NCBI GenBank assembly: GCA_018269075.1
Contig: JAFDVJ010000015.1
Span: forward strand, 1 to 62,760
Length of the DNA: 62,760 bases
Direction of reading: 5' to 3'
DNA from: Acidobacteriota bacterium
GTDB lineage: Bacteria; Acidobacteriota; Blastocatellia; Pyrinomonadales; Pyrinomonadaceae
The first letter of the stretch is position 1. Every line of letters begins with the position of its first letter. Below, in pieces: positions 25,844-33,871 of this stretch. The notes beneath the pieces were generated by a model, which saw only the letters and a program-made list of their open reading frames with translations, was not told the origin of the DNA and did no database searches. Made by a program: the position numbers and the translations under genes.

Positions 25844-26866
25844 TCAACTTACAGCAATCAAACAATCATCGTAAGCCGTTACTTCCCCGATCTCGACCGC
25901 TTCGGGCAATTTTTCTTTCAACAGGCCGGCCCTGTCTTTTTCGACGCTGATCAACAGCCCTCCGGCCGTCTGCGGATCGAAAAGCGCGCCTTGCATTTCT
26001 TTCGAAACGGCATTGTCGATTTTAACAGTATCGCCCACGTAAACACGATTGTTCCGGTCGCCCCGGGTCAACATTTTTTGCCCGATCAGTTCCAGAACCT
26101 CCGGCAGCAGCGGAACTTTTCCGGAATCGATCCGAAAAGTGACCGCGCTCGCCCGGGCCATCTCGAAAGCGTGACCCAACAAACCGAAACCGGTGATGTC
26201 CGTACAAGCGCTGACGCCTATTTCCTGCATTGCTTTAGATGCGCCGCGCAGCGAAGTCGTCATTGTTTTTATCGCCGCTTCGGCCGAATTTTTACCGGCC
26301 CGGTCGAATTTAATCGCCGTGTTGATGACCCCGGTGCCGATCGGTTTCGTCAGCAACAAAACATCGCCGGGCTTCGCCCCCGCATTTGTTATCACCTTCG
26401 ACGGGTTGACGAGGCCCGTCACGGCGTAACCGAATTTCATTTCCTGATCGTCGACCGAATGACCGCCGATCACGACCACGTTTTCCGCGTTCAAGGCTTT
26501 CTGACCGCCCGCGAGGATCTGGCCCAAAACGTCCCAATCGCCTTTTTGCGGGTAGCAGACGATCGAGAGGGCCGAAATCGGCGTTCCGCCCATCGCGTAG
26601 ACATCGTTCAGCGAATTGATCGCCGCGATCCGGCCGTAAATTTCCGGGTCGTCGGCCACCGGCGTAAAAAAATCGACCGTCTGAACCAGCGCGAGGTCGT
26701 CGTTGAGACGAAAAACCCCCGCATCGTCCGAATTTTCAAACCCGACGATCACGTTTTCGTCATTCTGTTTCGGAAGTTTGCTCAAAACTTGAGCAAGGTC
26801 GCCCGGAGCGAGTTTGGCCACTCAACCCGCGCAGGAAACCATTTCCGTCAGTCGTTTTTTTTCCAT
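25844..26866 (-). CDS. selD: Selenide, water dikinase SelD, itself a selenoprotein (in-frame TGA)
   Basis: Makes selenophosphate from selenide and ATP for selenocysteine and selenouridine synthesis. The open frame from GTG 26821 begins AKLAPGDLAQVL, lacking the catalytic N-terminus. Upstream, in the same frame, lies ATG 26866 and MEKKRLTEMVSCAG, then TGA (26822-26824), then VAKLAPGD. The TGA falls where SelD proteins carry their catalytic Cys or Sec. I therefore read Sec15 and a 340-residue protein. Later motifs fit SelD: TVDFFTPVADDP, NDVYAMGG, GGHSVDD, TDITGFGLLGHA and DPQTAGGLL. A candidate SECIS hairpin follows the TGA. This implies that the genome has selA, selB and selC. Confidence 0.9.
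26778..26796 (-). promoter_or_regulatory. Candidate bacterial SECIS hairpin in selD
   Basis: Within the coding sequence, 27 nt after the TGA, is a perfect 8-bp stem with 3-nt loop: UUGCUCAA GUU UUGAGCAA in the mRNA. Distance and the GU in the loop fit the loose bacterial SECIS pattern; the stem is shorter than in E. coli fdhF. Confidence 0.5.
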
Positions 26867-26887
26867 AAAAATAGCCCAAAGTCTCCG

Positions 26888-26920
26888 AAAAGGCCGATTT
26901 TCGAGATCGACCGGCCTTTT
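26888..26920. terminator. Intrinsic terminator after parB
   Basis: A stem of AAAAGGCCG (26888-26896) with CGGCCTTTT (26912-26920) and a 15-nt loop lies between parB and selD. It is symmetric enough to work on both strands and separates the par and sel/tat transcripts. Confidence 0.75.
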
Positions 26921-26936
26921 TTTACTTTGGACGCTC

Positions 26937-27800
26937 CTATCCCTTCAGTATCGTATTGTAAATTCTGTCCAGATCCATCTCGCCGTAATATTCGATCACG
27001 ATCTTCCCGCCCGTGTTTTTGCCGTCCGGCTGGATTTGGACGTTGGTTCCGAGGAATCTTCTCAATTTCGTTTCGGCCGCCTTGACATTTGCGTCCACTG
27101 TTGGTGTAACTTCTTTATTTTCAACAATTTCCGGTTTTGGCTTGATCAGTCTTTTGACGGCTTTTTCGGCTTCCCGGACCGACAGCGACATTTCGATGAT
27201 CGTCGCCGCGATCCTTTTCTGGCTTTCGAGATCGTCGATCATCAATAAAGCCCGGCCGTGTCCGGCCGACAGTTTTCCCTCTTCGATCATCCTTTGAATC
27301 TCTTCGGGCAGTTTGAGCAAACGGAGCGATGTCGTGATCACCGTCCGGTTTTTCCCGACCCGTTCGGCGACCAGTTCCTGCGTCAGTCCGACGGAGCTTA
27401 TCAGATTCTTGTAAGCTTTGGCCTCTTCGATCGGATTCAGCTCCTGTCTTTGAATATTTTCGATCAGCGCCAGCTCTAAAAGCTTGTCGTCGGATACGTT
27501 TTTGACGACGGCCTGAATTTTCTGAAGCCCCGCCCGCTGAGCGGCGCGCCAGCGTCTTTCGCCCGCGACGATCTCAAAACGAGAGCCCTTTCGTCTGACG
27601 ACGATCGGCTGGACGATGCCGTTCGCCCGGATCGATTGGGTAAGCTCCTCCAGATTTTCCTCCGTGAAACGGGTGCGGGGCTGTTCGGCATTCGGCTCGA
27701 TCAGGTCAAGATCCAGTTCCGATAATTCCTCGACGGCGGTTTTCGCCGGCTCTTCGCCCAGCAATGCGCTCAACCCTCTTCCCAGTACCTGTCTAGCCAT
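26937..27800 (-). CDS. parB: Chromosome partitioning protein ParB
   Basis: CTP-dependent DNA clamp that loads at parS. The 287 residues open with RQVLGRGLSALLG, then the CTPase/arginine patch GERRWRAAQRAG and the segment LALIENIQRQELNPIEEA. A helix-turn-helix region follows (LTQELVAERVGKNRTVITTSL), then a C-terminal dimer domain. It overlaps parA by 8 nt. Three parS-like sites lie a few hundred bp upstream. Sequence type and position beside mnmG mark it as the chromosomal form. Confidence 0.95.
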   Translation of the reverse strand: MARQVLGRGLSALLGEEPAKTAVEELSELDLDLIEPNAEQPRTRFTEENLEELTQSIRANGIVQPIVVRRKGSRFEIVAGERRWRAAQRAGLQKIQAVVKNVSDDKLLELALIENIQRQELNPIEEAKAYKNLISSVGLTQELVAERVGKNRTVITTSLRLLKLPEEIQRMIEEGKLSAGHGRALLMIDDLESQKRIAATIIEMSLSVREAEKAVKRLIKPKPEIVENKEVTPTVDANVKAAETKLRRFLGTNVQIQPDGKNTGGKIVIEYYGEMDLDRIYNTILKG

Positions 27801-28554
27801 GACTCAAAATCTCCTTCGCTAATTGAATGTAACTCTCCGCGCCGCGTGAACGAATATCGTATAAAATGATCGGTTTCCCGTAACTCGGGGCTTCTGCGAG
27901 CCGAACGTTTCTCGGAATTACGGTTTTTAGCACCTGTGAGCCGTAAAAATCCCGTAAATCCTGCGCGACCGCCGCCGATAAATTGGTTCTCTCATCATAC
28001 ATCGTCAACAGCAGACCTTCAATCACCAGATGCGGGTTCAGGCCGCGCCGCAGTCTAGCGAGCGTGTCGAACAATTCGGTCACGCCCTCGAGCGCGAAAT
28101 ATTCGCATTGGATCGGGACGAGCAAGGAATCGGCCGCCGTCAGGCCGTTCAACGTCAGCAATCCGAGCGACGGCGGACAATCGACGATAATGTAATCGTA
28201 ATCCGCCTTGATTTTGCCGAGATAATGTTTGAGTTTATATTCTCTTCCCTCGGTGTCGACCAGTTCGACTTCAGCTCCGGCCAGATTTTTGTCCGACGGC
28301 AGCACACTCAACAACGGCAATTCGGTCGGCAGGACGATGTTTTCGATGGCTTCGCCCAGCAAAAGCACGTTGTACAGGGTCTTTCTCGATAATTTTCTCG
28401 GAATTCCCGAACCCGACGTCGCATTTCCCTGCGGGTCGGCATCCACCAGCAGTACTTTTTTTTCTTCTACCGCCAGACCGGCCGCTAAATTCACCGCGGT
28501 CGTCGTTTTTCCGACACCGCCCTTTTGATTGGCTACAGCTATTATTTTTCCCAT
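27793..28554 (-). CDS. parA: Chromosome partitioning ATPase ParA (Soj-like)
   Basis: 253 residues from ATG 28554; the longer frame to 28590 adds a non-conserved lead. The deviant Walker A motif (ANQKGGVGKTTTAVNLAAGL), the A' motif VLLVDADPQGNATSG and Walker B IIVDCPPSLGLLTLN are intact. No N-terminal DNA-binding domain is present, as in chromosomal Soj. It forms an operon with parB and moves ParB-parS complexes on the nucleoid. The rsmG gene often found between mnmG and parA is missing here. Confidence 0.95.
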   Translation of the reverse strand: MGKIIAVANQKGGVGKTTTAVNLAAGLAVEEKKVLLVDADPQGNATSGSGIPRKLSRKTLYNVLLLGEAIENIVLPTELPLLSVLPSDKNLAGAEVELVDTEGREYKLKHYLGKIKADYDYIIVDCPPSLGLLTLNGLTAADSLLVPIQCEYFALEGVTELFDTLARLRRGLNPHLVIEGLLLTMYDERTNLSAAVAQDLRDFYGSQVLKTVIPRNVRLAEAPSYGKPIILYDIRSRGAESYIQLAKEILSHG

Positions 28555-28620
28555 TTTTTTCTTATGAAGTCTGTTATCTGAAAATAACATAATTGAGGAT
28601 TAATTTCTAATCGTTCCGAT

Positions 28621-28636
28621 TGTGGCACGTGGCACA
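28621..28636. promoter_or_regulatory. parS-like site 1
   Basis: TGTGGCACGTGGCACA, close to the bacterial parS consensus TGTTTCACGTGAAACA with the CACGTG core kept. It lies upstream of parA. Confidence 0.75.
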
Positions 28637-28777
28637 TTCCTTTTCGTCAATCATTCGTTATTCGCTGCCCTTCCAAATAAAGGTTATCGATCAAACGAGA
28701 GTGTTTCGACATAATCAGTAACGAAATACGAACGATGAAACACGTCCAAACCTGTCGTAGAGAGTAAACGAAAAAAA

Positions 28778-28793
28778 TGTGGCACGTCCCACA
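28778..28793. promoter_or_regulatory. parS-like site 2
   Basis: TGTGGCACGTCCCACA. The outer arms match the other two sites and the core is one base off perfect symmetry. A weaker half-site (TGAAACACGTCCAAA) lies near 28736. Confidence 0.7.
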
Positions 28794-28806
28794 AATTCAT
28801 CGAAAA

Positions 28807-28822
28807 TGTGTCACGTGCCACA
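28807..28822. promoter_or_regulatory. parS-like site 3
   Basis: TGTGTCACGTGCCACA, with an intact CACGTG core, 13 bp after site 2 and just before the 3' end of mnmG. Confidence 0.75.
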
Positions 28823-28832
28823 AAATGGCGTT

Positions 28833-30710
28833 TTAATTGGAGCTTTTCGAATTGAAAAAGACCAGAACAGTAGAAATCGCCGCGGGCGTCAGGCCGGGAA
28901 TGGTCCGAACCTGGCTAAAATTAAGTGGTTTAGCGCGAGCGAGCCGTTCGACCATCTCGTTGGAGAGGCCGCTGATCAGCTGAAAATCGAAGCCGGATGG
29001 AATTTTCAGCTGATCGAAATTGAAGACCCGGTTATGAGCGACCCGTTGATTGTCGATGTAGCCGCTGTAAAGATGGTCGGCCAGCGATGTTTCGAGCTCC
29101 TTTCGATTGAGGGATGACTGAATTTCGCCGGGTAAAAGCCGGTAAATGAAATCGGAATCGACTCCCTGACGCATCGAAAGCTGCAAAAGCGTGATCGAAT
29201 CACCAAGATCGCAGCCCAATCCGGCGGAAATACTGGCATATTCCTTCGAAGATCGCTTGAACCGGGTATTTTCAAGATAATTTCGCAATTGGGCAAGCCG
29301 GTTGAGTTTGGAATTGAATCTTTCCCAATCGTCATCGCCGAGAAGTCCGATTTCCTTCCCTTTCGGCGAAAGCCGCCGGTCGGCATTGTCGTGCCGAAGG
29401 GTCAGGCGGGCTTCCGCCCGGGAAGTAAATAAACGATAGGGTTCATCGACGCCGTGGCGAATCAGATCGTCGATCAGCACGCCGATATAGGCTTCGTCGC
29501 GGCCGAGAATGAATTCTCCCCGACCGGCGATCGCAAGCGCGGCGTTGATTCCGGCCATCAGCCCCTGACAGGCGGCTTCCTCGTATCCGGTCGTACCGTT
29601 GATCTGCCCGGCCAGAAACAATCCCTTGACACGAGATGTTTCCATCGTCGGCAAAAGCTCGCGCGGATCGATGAAGTCGTATTCGATGGCATATCCCGGA
29701 CGGATGATCCCGACATTGCCGAAACCGGGAATCATCCTCAACAGATCGGCCTGAAGCGCGGATGGTAGGGACGTCGAAAAACCGTTCAGATAAACCTCAT
29801 TCGTGAAATGCCCTTCCGGTTCGAGAAAAAGCTGGTGCCGGTCCTTGTCGGCAAATTTGACGACCTTGTCCTCGATCGACGGGCAATAACGGGGGCCGAC
29901 GCCTTTGATCTTACCCGAATAAAGGGGCGACTGATGCAGGTTCTCCCGAATTTTATCGTGGAGGTCGGAAGTGGTGTAACCGATATAACATTGAATCTGA
30001 GGCTGCGAAATCGTCTCGGTCGAAAATGAAAAAGCGACCGGGTCTTCGTCGGGAGACTGCGCTTCGAAGGCGTCCCAGTCGATCGTCCGTCCGTCAAGCC
30101 GCGGCGGCGTGCCGGTTTTCAGCCGGCCGACCGGAAAACCCAGAGCCTTCAGGTTTTGGGCGAGATCGATCGAAGCCGGCTCGCCGGCCCGGCCGGCCGA
30201 AAAAGTCCGGCGGCCCGCGTGAATCGTTCCGTTCAGAAACGTGCCCGTGGCAACGATCACGGCTTTCGCCCCGACCTTCCTTGAATCCTGCAGCTCGACA
30301 CCGATAACTTGTTTATTTTCAGTAATTATCTCAACAACGACGCCCTGCCGCAGATAAAGATTCGGGATATTTTCCAAAACTTTCCGCATCTCGTTGCGAT
30401 AGAGCGACCGATCCGCCTGGGCGCGCGGCGACTGCACGGCCGGCCCGCGCGAACGGTTCAAAAGCCGAAACTGGATCCCGGACCGATCGATGACCCGTCC
30501 CATAATTCCGCCAAGCGCATCGATCTCGCGAACTACGTGCCCCTTGGCGATCCCGCCGACCGCCGGATTGCAGGACATCTGCCCGATCAGATCGAGGTTG
30601 ATCGTGACGAGCGCGGTTTCGGCCCCGAGACGGGCCGCCGCCGCCGCCGCTTCACAACCGGCGTGCCCAGCGCCGATCACAACCACATCGAAGGTTTCAT
30701 CGAAAATCAT
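28833..30710 (-). CDS. mnmG: tRNA uridine 5-carboxymethylaminomethyl modification enzyme MnmG (GidA)
   Basis: FAD enzyme that with MnmE modifies U34 of certain tRNAs. The 625 residues start with the dinucleotide fold [20 protein letters not shown]. The family signatures [20 protein letters not shown] and [16 protein letters not shown] follow, then [20 protein letters not shown]. Length is normal. It sits next to parAB, the common arrangement near bacterial origins, but rsmG and mnmE are not adjacent. Confidence 0.96.
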   Translation of the reverse strand: MIFDETFDVVVIGAGHAGCEAAAAAARLGAETALVTINLDLIGQMSCNPAVGGIAKGHVVREIDALGGIMGRVIDRSGIQFRLLNRSRGPAVQSPRAQADRSLYRNEMRKVLENIPNLYLRQGVVVEIITENKQVIGVELQDSRKVGAKAVIVATGTFLNGTIHAGRRTFSAGRAGEPASIDLAQNLKALGFPVGRLKTGTPPRLDGRTIDWDAFEAQSPDEDPVAFSFSTETISQPQIQCYIGYTTSDLHDKIRENLHQSPLYSGKIKGVGPRYCPSIEDKVVKFADKDRHQLFLEPEGHFTNEVYLNGFSTSLPSALQADLLRMIPGFGNVGIIRPGYAIEYDFIDPRELLPTMETSRVKGLFLAGQINGTTGYEEAACQGLMAGINAALAIAGRGEFILGRDEAYIGVLIDDLIRHGVDEPYRLFTSRAEARLTLRHDNADRRLSPKGKEIGLLGDDDWERFNSKLNRLAQLRNYLENTRFKRSSKEYASISAGLGCDLGDSITLLQLSMRQGVDSDFIYRLLPGEIQSSLNRKELETSLADHLYSGYIDNQRVAHNRVFNFDQLKIPSGFDFQLISGLSNEMVERLARAKPLNFSQVRTIPGLTPAAISTVLVFFNSKSSN

Positions 30711-30727
30711 AAAAACTGACCATCACC

Positions 30728-30754
30728 TAAAATAAAATTAGCGGGCAAGCCCGC
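30728..30754 (-). terminator. Intrinsic terminator after the sheath-protein gene
   Basis: Read on the minus strand, GCGGGCTTGCCCGC folds into a 5-bp stem with a 4-nt loop, then runs into TAATTTTATTTT. It lies between the TssBC-like gene and mnmG, so these are separate transcripts. Confidence 0.65.
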
Positions 30755-30815
30755 CAAAGAGTAAACTATTATTTTAGTAAAACCGGCCGTGTTTGCCAAT
30801 AAAAAAATGACGCTG

Positions 30816-32330
30816 TCACGATATCCATTTGCCTTGCAACAGTTTAGAAGAAATAGACTGAAAACGGCCGACCCGGATCCGGTCATCGTCGCGGAACGAA
30901 ATCAGCGGAATCATCCCGCTGTCCAGAATCCGCTCGGCAAATGTTTCGGTTAAAACGATTTCGGCGCAGGGAACGGATTTGGTTTCGGAGCCGTCGCGGT
31001 AAATAAACAGCGGAAGCTTGTCGACTTCCCGGATAAAAGACCGGCCCATCTCCCAGTAAAACGAGCGATAACTTTGTCCGAGCAGGAGAGCGCAGACGAA
31101 GCCCGGGTTAGACCAAACCAGCCCGCGATGCGGCGTTTCGTCCGTAAACTCTTCAAAAGAAAAGGTTTCAACTGAATCGGTCTGGCTGCCGTACGGAAGC
31201 CGGGCCAGAAACCGCATCGGCGACAACCCGATAAACCCGGCTTCGGGAATGTTTTTGAGAGCAGTCCACAACTTGTCTTCGGTCGAGCCTTCGGTGATTT
31301 TGAATTCCGTCGGTCGGGAAAAATCATCGACGCCGAAAAGCTGGGGTCGAATATGAGAAACGAACGGCGCATTGGCCGCCGCGGCGAGCTTGGCCAGCCG
31401 GATCAGACCGGCCGCATCGTCGACGTCCGAGTTGAAGGAATAATTGCCGGCGATCAGGCCCCACGAGCTTTGATCGGCCAGCTCGGTGTCGGGAGAAAAA
31501 AGCCTCCGATACAGGAAAGTTTCCGTTAAATCACTGCAGCTCTTAAGGTTATCCAAAAGTTCCTGCTTTCCGGCGTCGAGGATGAAAACCTTGAGATCGA
31601 CGTCGGTGTCGAGCCTTCGAACCAGAAAATACAAACCGCGCCACGCCGCTTCGAGCTCCTGAAACCCGGAATGATGGAGAATCCGCCGCATCAGCTCGCT
31701 GATCGAACGGTCGACGAGCTCGACCATTTTCTGCTGCTCGGCCTCGTCGATCCTGATCAGGTTGTCGGAAACGATCTGCGAAACGAAACGGGCCAGATCG
31801 TTGTCCATCGACGGCTTGATTTTGATCTTCGAAGGCGAATCGTCGCGGCCTTCGAGCATCATATCAAGCAGGTCCGAAGATTCGACGAAAACTTCCTTGC
31901 CGGGTTCGTCAGTTTGAGCGGCTTCGTCCGTTTGGACGGCCGGCAGCCACGATCGAACCTCGCGGGCCGCCCGTTCGAAAGTGTCACTGTTGGACAGGCG
32001 CCGCCGCAGATCGCGGAGCTCGGCAAAAAGCGGAACCTGCCGGTAAAGATTGTCGGGATGGAAATCGTCGAGCTCGCCGAAGTCAAGCCTCAGTTTGTCG
32101 GTTCCCTCTTCGTAAAGATCGAGTTCGAGCGTGACGCCGAGCTTGCGGATGACGTCGTCGAAATTATCGCGGTCGATCACGACCGGCCGGCGTTCGGAAA
32201 GCGCGCCGGCATCGGCATCGCCGCTCCAGTTGCCGAGAAAGAGAATGTGAAACGGAAGCTCGTCGGGGACGGGATTTCCGGGAGTTTCAAACGTAAATTC
32301 GGATTCAAAATTAGTGTCGTTCGGAAACAT
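30816..32330 (-). CDS. Type VI-type contractile sheath protein, TssB-TssC fusion
   Basis: 504 residues from ATG 32330, which has GGAG at correct spacing; the frame open to 32405 lacks this. The N-terminal part (about 10-150) matches TssB/VipA: PFHILFLGNW, RDNFDDVIRKLG and LDDFHPDNLYRQVPLFAELR. The part from about 180 matches TssC/VipB: HHSGFQELEAAWRGLYFLV, LKVFILDAGKQEL and later WGLIAGNYSF and GFIGLSPMRFLARLPYG. In type VI systems these two form the contractile sheath as separate proteins. No other tss gene is in this window, so it may be an orphan or a part of a split locus. Confidence 0.8.
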   Translation of the reverse strand: MFPNDTNFESEFTFETPGNPVPDELPFHILFLGNWSGDADAGALSERRPVVIDRDNFDDVIRKLGVTLELDLYEEGTDKLRLDFGELDDFHPDNLYRQVPLFAELRDLRRRLSNSDTFERAAREVRSWLPAVQTDEAAQTDEPGKEVFVESSDLLDMMLEGRDDSPSKIKIKPSMDNDLARFVSQIVSDNLIRIDEAEQQKMVELVDRSISELMRRILHHSGFQELEAAWRGLYFLVRRLDTDVDLKVFILDAGKQELLDNLKSCSDLTETFLYRRLFSPDTELADQSSWGLIAGNYSFNSDVDDAAGLIRLAKLAAAANAPFVSHIRPQLFGVDDFSRPTEFKITEGSTEDKLWTALKNIPEAGFIGLSPMRFLARLPYGSQTDSVETFSFEEFTDETPHRGLVWSNPGFVCALLLGQSYRSFYWEMGRSFIREVDKLPLFIYRDGSETKSVPCAEIVLTETFAERILDSGMIPLISFRDDDRIRVGRFQSISSKLLQGKWIS

Positions 32331-32591
32331 AAAAATTCTCCTGAAAATGTCGTTTGAGGTAACTATCATCCTTCGGCGGAAAAAAGTCAATCCGGCCGAA
32401 ATCAAAGGACGACGAGAAAAAATGAATCCGACGCCGATTTAAGAGGCCGGAGCGCAGCGGCCGGACTGGTTGAAAATGCGGAAATTCCGTTTGAGCCCGC
32501 CCGCGCGAAACCGTGTCAGGGGATTTTTGGGGCCCGAGCGCAATCAGAAAGTCGTTTGTATTCGAAAAGTTAAACGATCCGTGCTGGCCGG
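32331..32591. other. Divergent intergenic region
   Basis: Part of a 335-bp gap between the sheath gene and the PAS gene. It contains GGCCGGAGCGCAGCGGCCGG (near 32451), a short GC-rich inverted phrase. No gene or DnaA-box cluster was seen. Confidence 0.4.
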
Positions 32592-32619
32592 TTTACATCC
32601 GGAGATTTTAAAGTATAAT
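32592..32619 (+). promoter_or_regulatory. Sigma70-type promoter of the PAS gene
   Basis: TTTACA (32592-32597, 5 of 6), a 16-bp spacer and a perfect TATAAT (32614-32619). Transcription should start near 32626, 40 nt before the ATG. Confidence 0.72.
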
Positions 32620-32665
32620 GTGTATTCTTCCGAAAATTTAGAATAAACCCCGAAAAGAATCCGAT

Positions 32666-33682
32666 ATGAAATTCGAGTTTGAACAGGTTCGTCAAACTTT
32701 GAAAAACGATTTGTTTCGTTCGGCTTTCGACCATTCGCCAATCGGAATGGCGCTGGTCGGAATGGACGGCAATTGTTATGAAGTAAACAACGCGATTTGC
32801 CGGATTACGGGCTATTCCAAAAAAGAACTGGTCCACCGGTCGTTTGCCGACATCACCCATCCGGAAGACGTCGAAAAAGACCGTTCGCTGGCCCGAAAAC
32901 TGATCCACGAAAACGACGGCAGTTCGTTCGAGCTGGAAAAGCGCTACATCCATAAAAACGGCCGGATCGTCTGGGTGCTGCTGACGGTGTCGGTTATCCG
33001 CGATCCGCTGGAAAATCCGCTGCTGCTGCTCGGACAGGTGCAGGACATCACGGAAAGAAGATGGATCGAGACGAAGCTGAATCAAAGAGAACGCGAGTTG
33101 ATTTCGGTCCTGAACAACACGCAGACCGTGATCGTCCGGCTCGATCGCGACTGCCGCCATTTATACATCAATTCGGCGATCGAAAAGGAAATCGGAATTC
33201 CGGCTTCGGAAATGATCGGTAAAACCTTTGCCGAGCTTGATCTCGCGGACGATTCGACCAGAAAGATCGAAGAAGCCGTCAGGCGCGTTTTCAAAACGGG
33301 CAGTTCGCAGCAGGTCGAATATCACAACCGGATCAATAAGAAAAATAAATACTACCTCGCCGATTTCACGCCGGAATTCAACGACAAAAACGAGGTCGAA
33401 ACGGTGCTGGCCGTATCGCTGAACGTCACGGATTTGATGGAAAGCCAGCAAAATCTGCAGGAAGCGTTGTCGGAAATAAAGGTTCTGCGGGAAATACTGC
33501 CGATTTGTTCGTATTGCCGCAACGTCCGCGACGACGGCGACTACTGGCAGACGGTCGAAAACTATCTGACCAATCATAAAAACACGCAGTTTACGCACGG
33601 CATCTGTCCGAGCTGCTACGAAACGGTAGTCAAACCGCATCTTGCCGAACACGGAATCGATTCGACCGGGAACCCCGGTTGA
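32666..33682 (+). CDS. PAS-PAS sensor protein with C-terminal Cys-pair domain
   Basis: 338 residues. Two PAS domains (about 15-145, with MDGNCYEVNNAICRITGYSK; and about 150-265, with DRDCRHLYINSAIEKEIGIP) end in PAS-associated C-terminal motifs. A short coiled stretch leads to a small Cys domain: LPICSYCRNVRDDGDYW, then THGICPSCYETV. That CxxC pair occurs at the end of various PAS signalling proteins and may bind metal. There is no kinase, cyclase or GGDEF output domain, so it probably signals through a partner. It lies 190 bp upstream of hhyL, but a functional link is only inference. Confidence 0.82.
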   Translation: MKFEFEQVRQTLKNDLFRSAFDHSPIGMALVGMDGNCYEVNNAICRITGYSKKELVHRSFADITHPEDVEKDRSLARKLIHENDGSSFELEKRYIHKNGRIVWVLLTVSVIRDPLENPLLLLGQVQDITERRWIETKLNQRERELISVLNNTQTVIVRLDRDCRHLYINSAIEKEIGIPASEMIGKTFAELDLADDSTRKIEEAVRRVFKTGSSQQVEYHNRINKKNKYYLADFTPEFNDKNEVETVLAVSLNVTDLMESQQNLQEALSEIKVLREILPICSYCRNVRDDGDYWQTVENYLTNHKNTQFTHGICPSCYETVVKPHLAEHGIDSTGNPG

Positions 33683-33715
33683 TATGGATTTCAGGACGTT
33701 TTTCCGGGTAAATTC

Positions 33716-33780
33716 GAGCTTTGGGCTTTGAGCTTTGACCAGTGAAATTCGGGCGAAAATCAAAGATCAAAGGTCAAAAA
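33716..33780. repeat. GCTTTGA-type phrases with inverted copy
   Basis: GAGCTTTGGGCTTTGAGCTT and then TGACC (33716-33740) are followed by ATCAAAGATCAAAGGTCAAA (about 33759-33778), an approximate reverse complement. It lies in the gap before hhyL, where I could not find a clear promoter. Confidence 0.65.
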
Positions 33781-33871
33781 CCTAACCGGATACCGGTAAA
33801 CAAAGAAAACCTACCGACTTGAATCGCCGTTTCACCTGGGCGATAATCCACCAATCACCGCGGAAAAAAAG

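Noticed and set aside
28555..28832. Replication origin next to parA and mnmG
   Set aside because: parS-like sites are clear, but no cluster of TTATCCACA-type DnaA boxes and no dnaA or dnaN gene was seen here or in 32331-32665.
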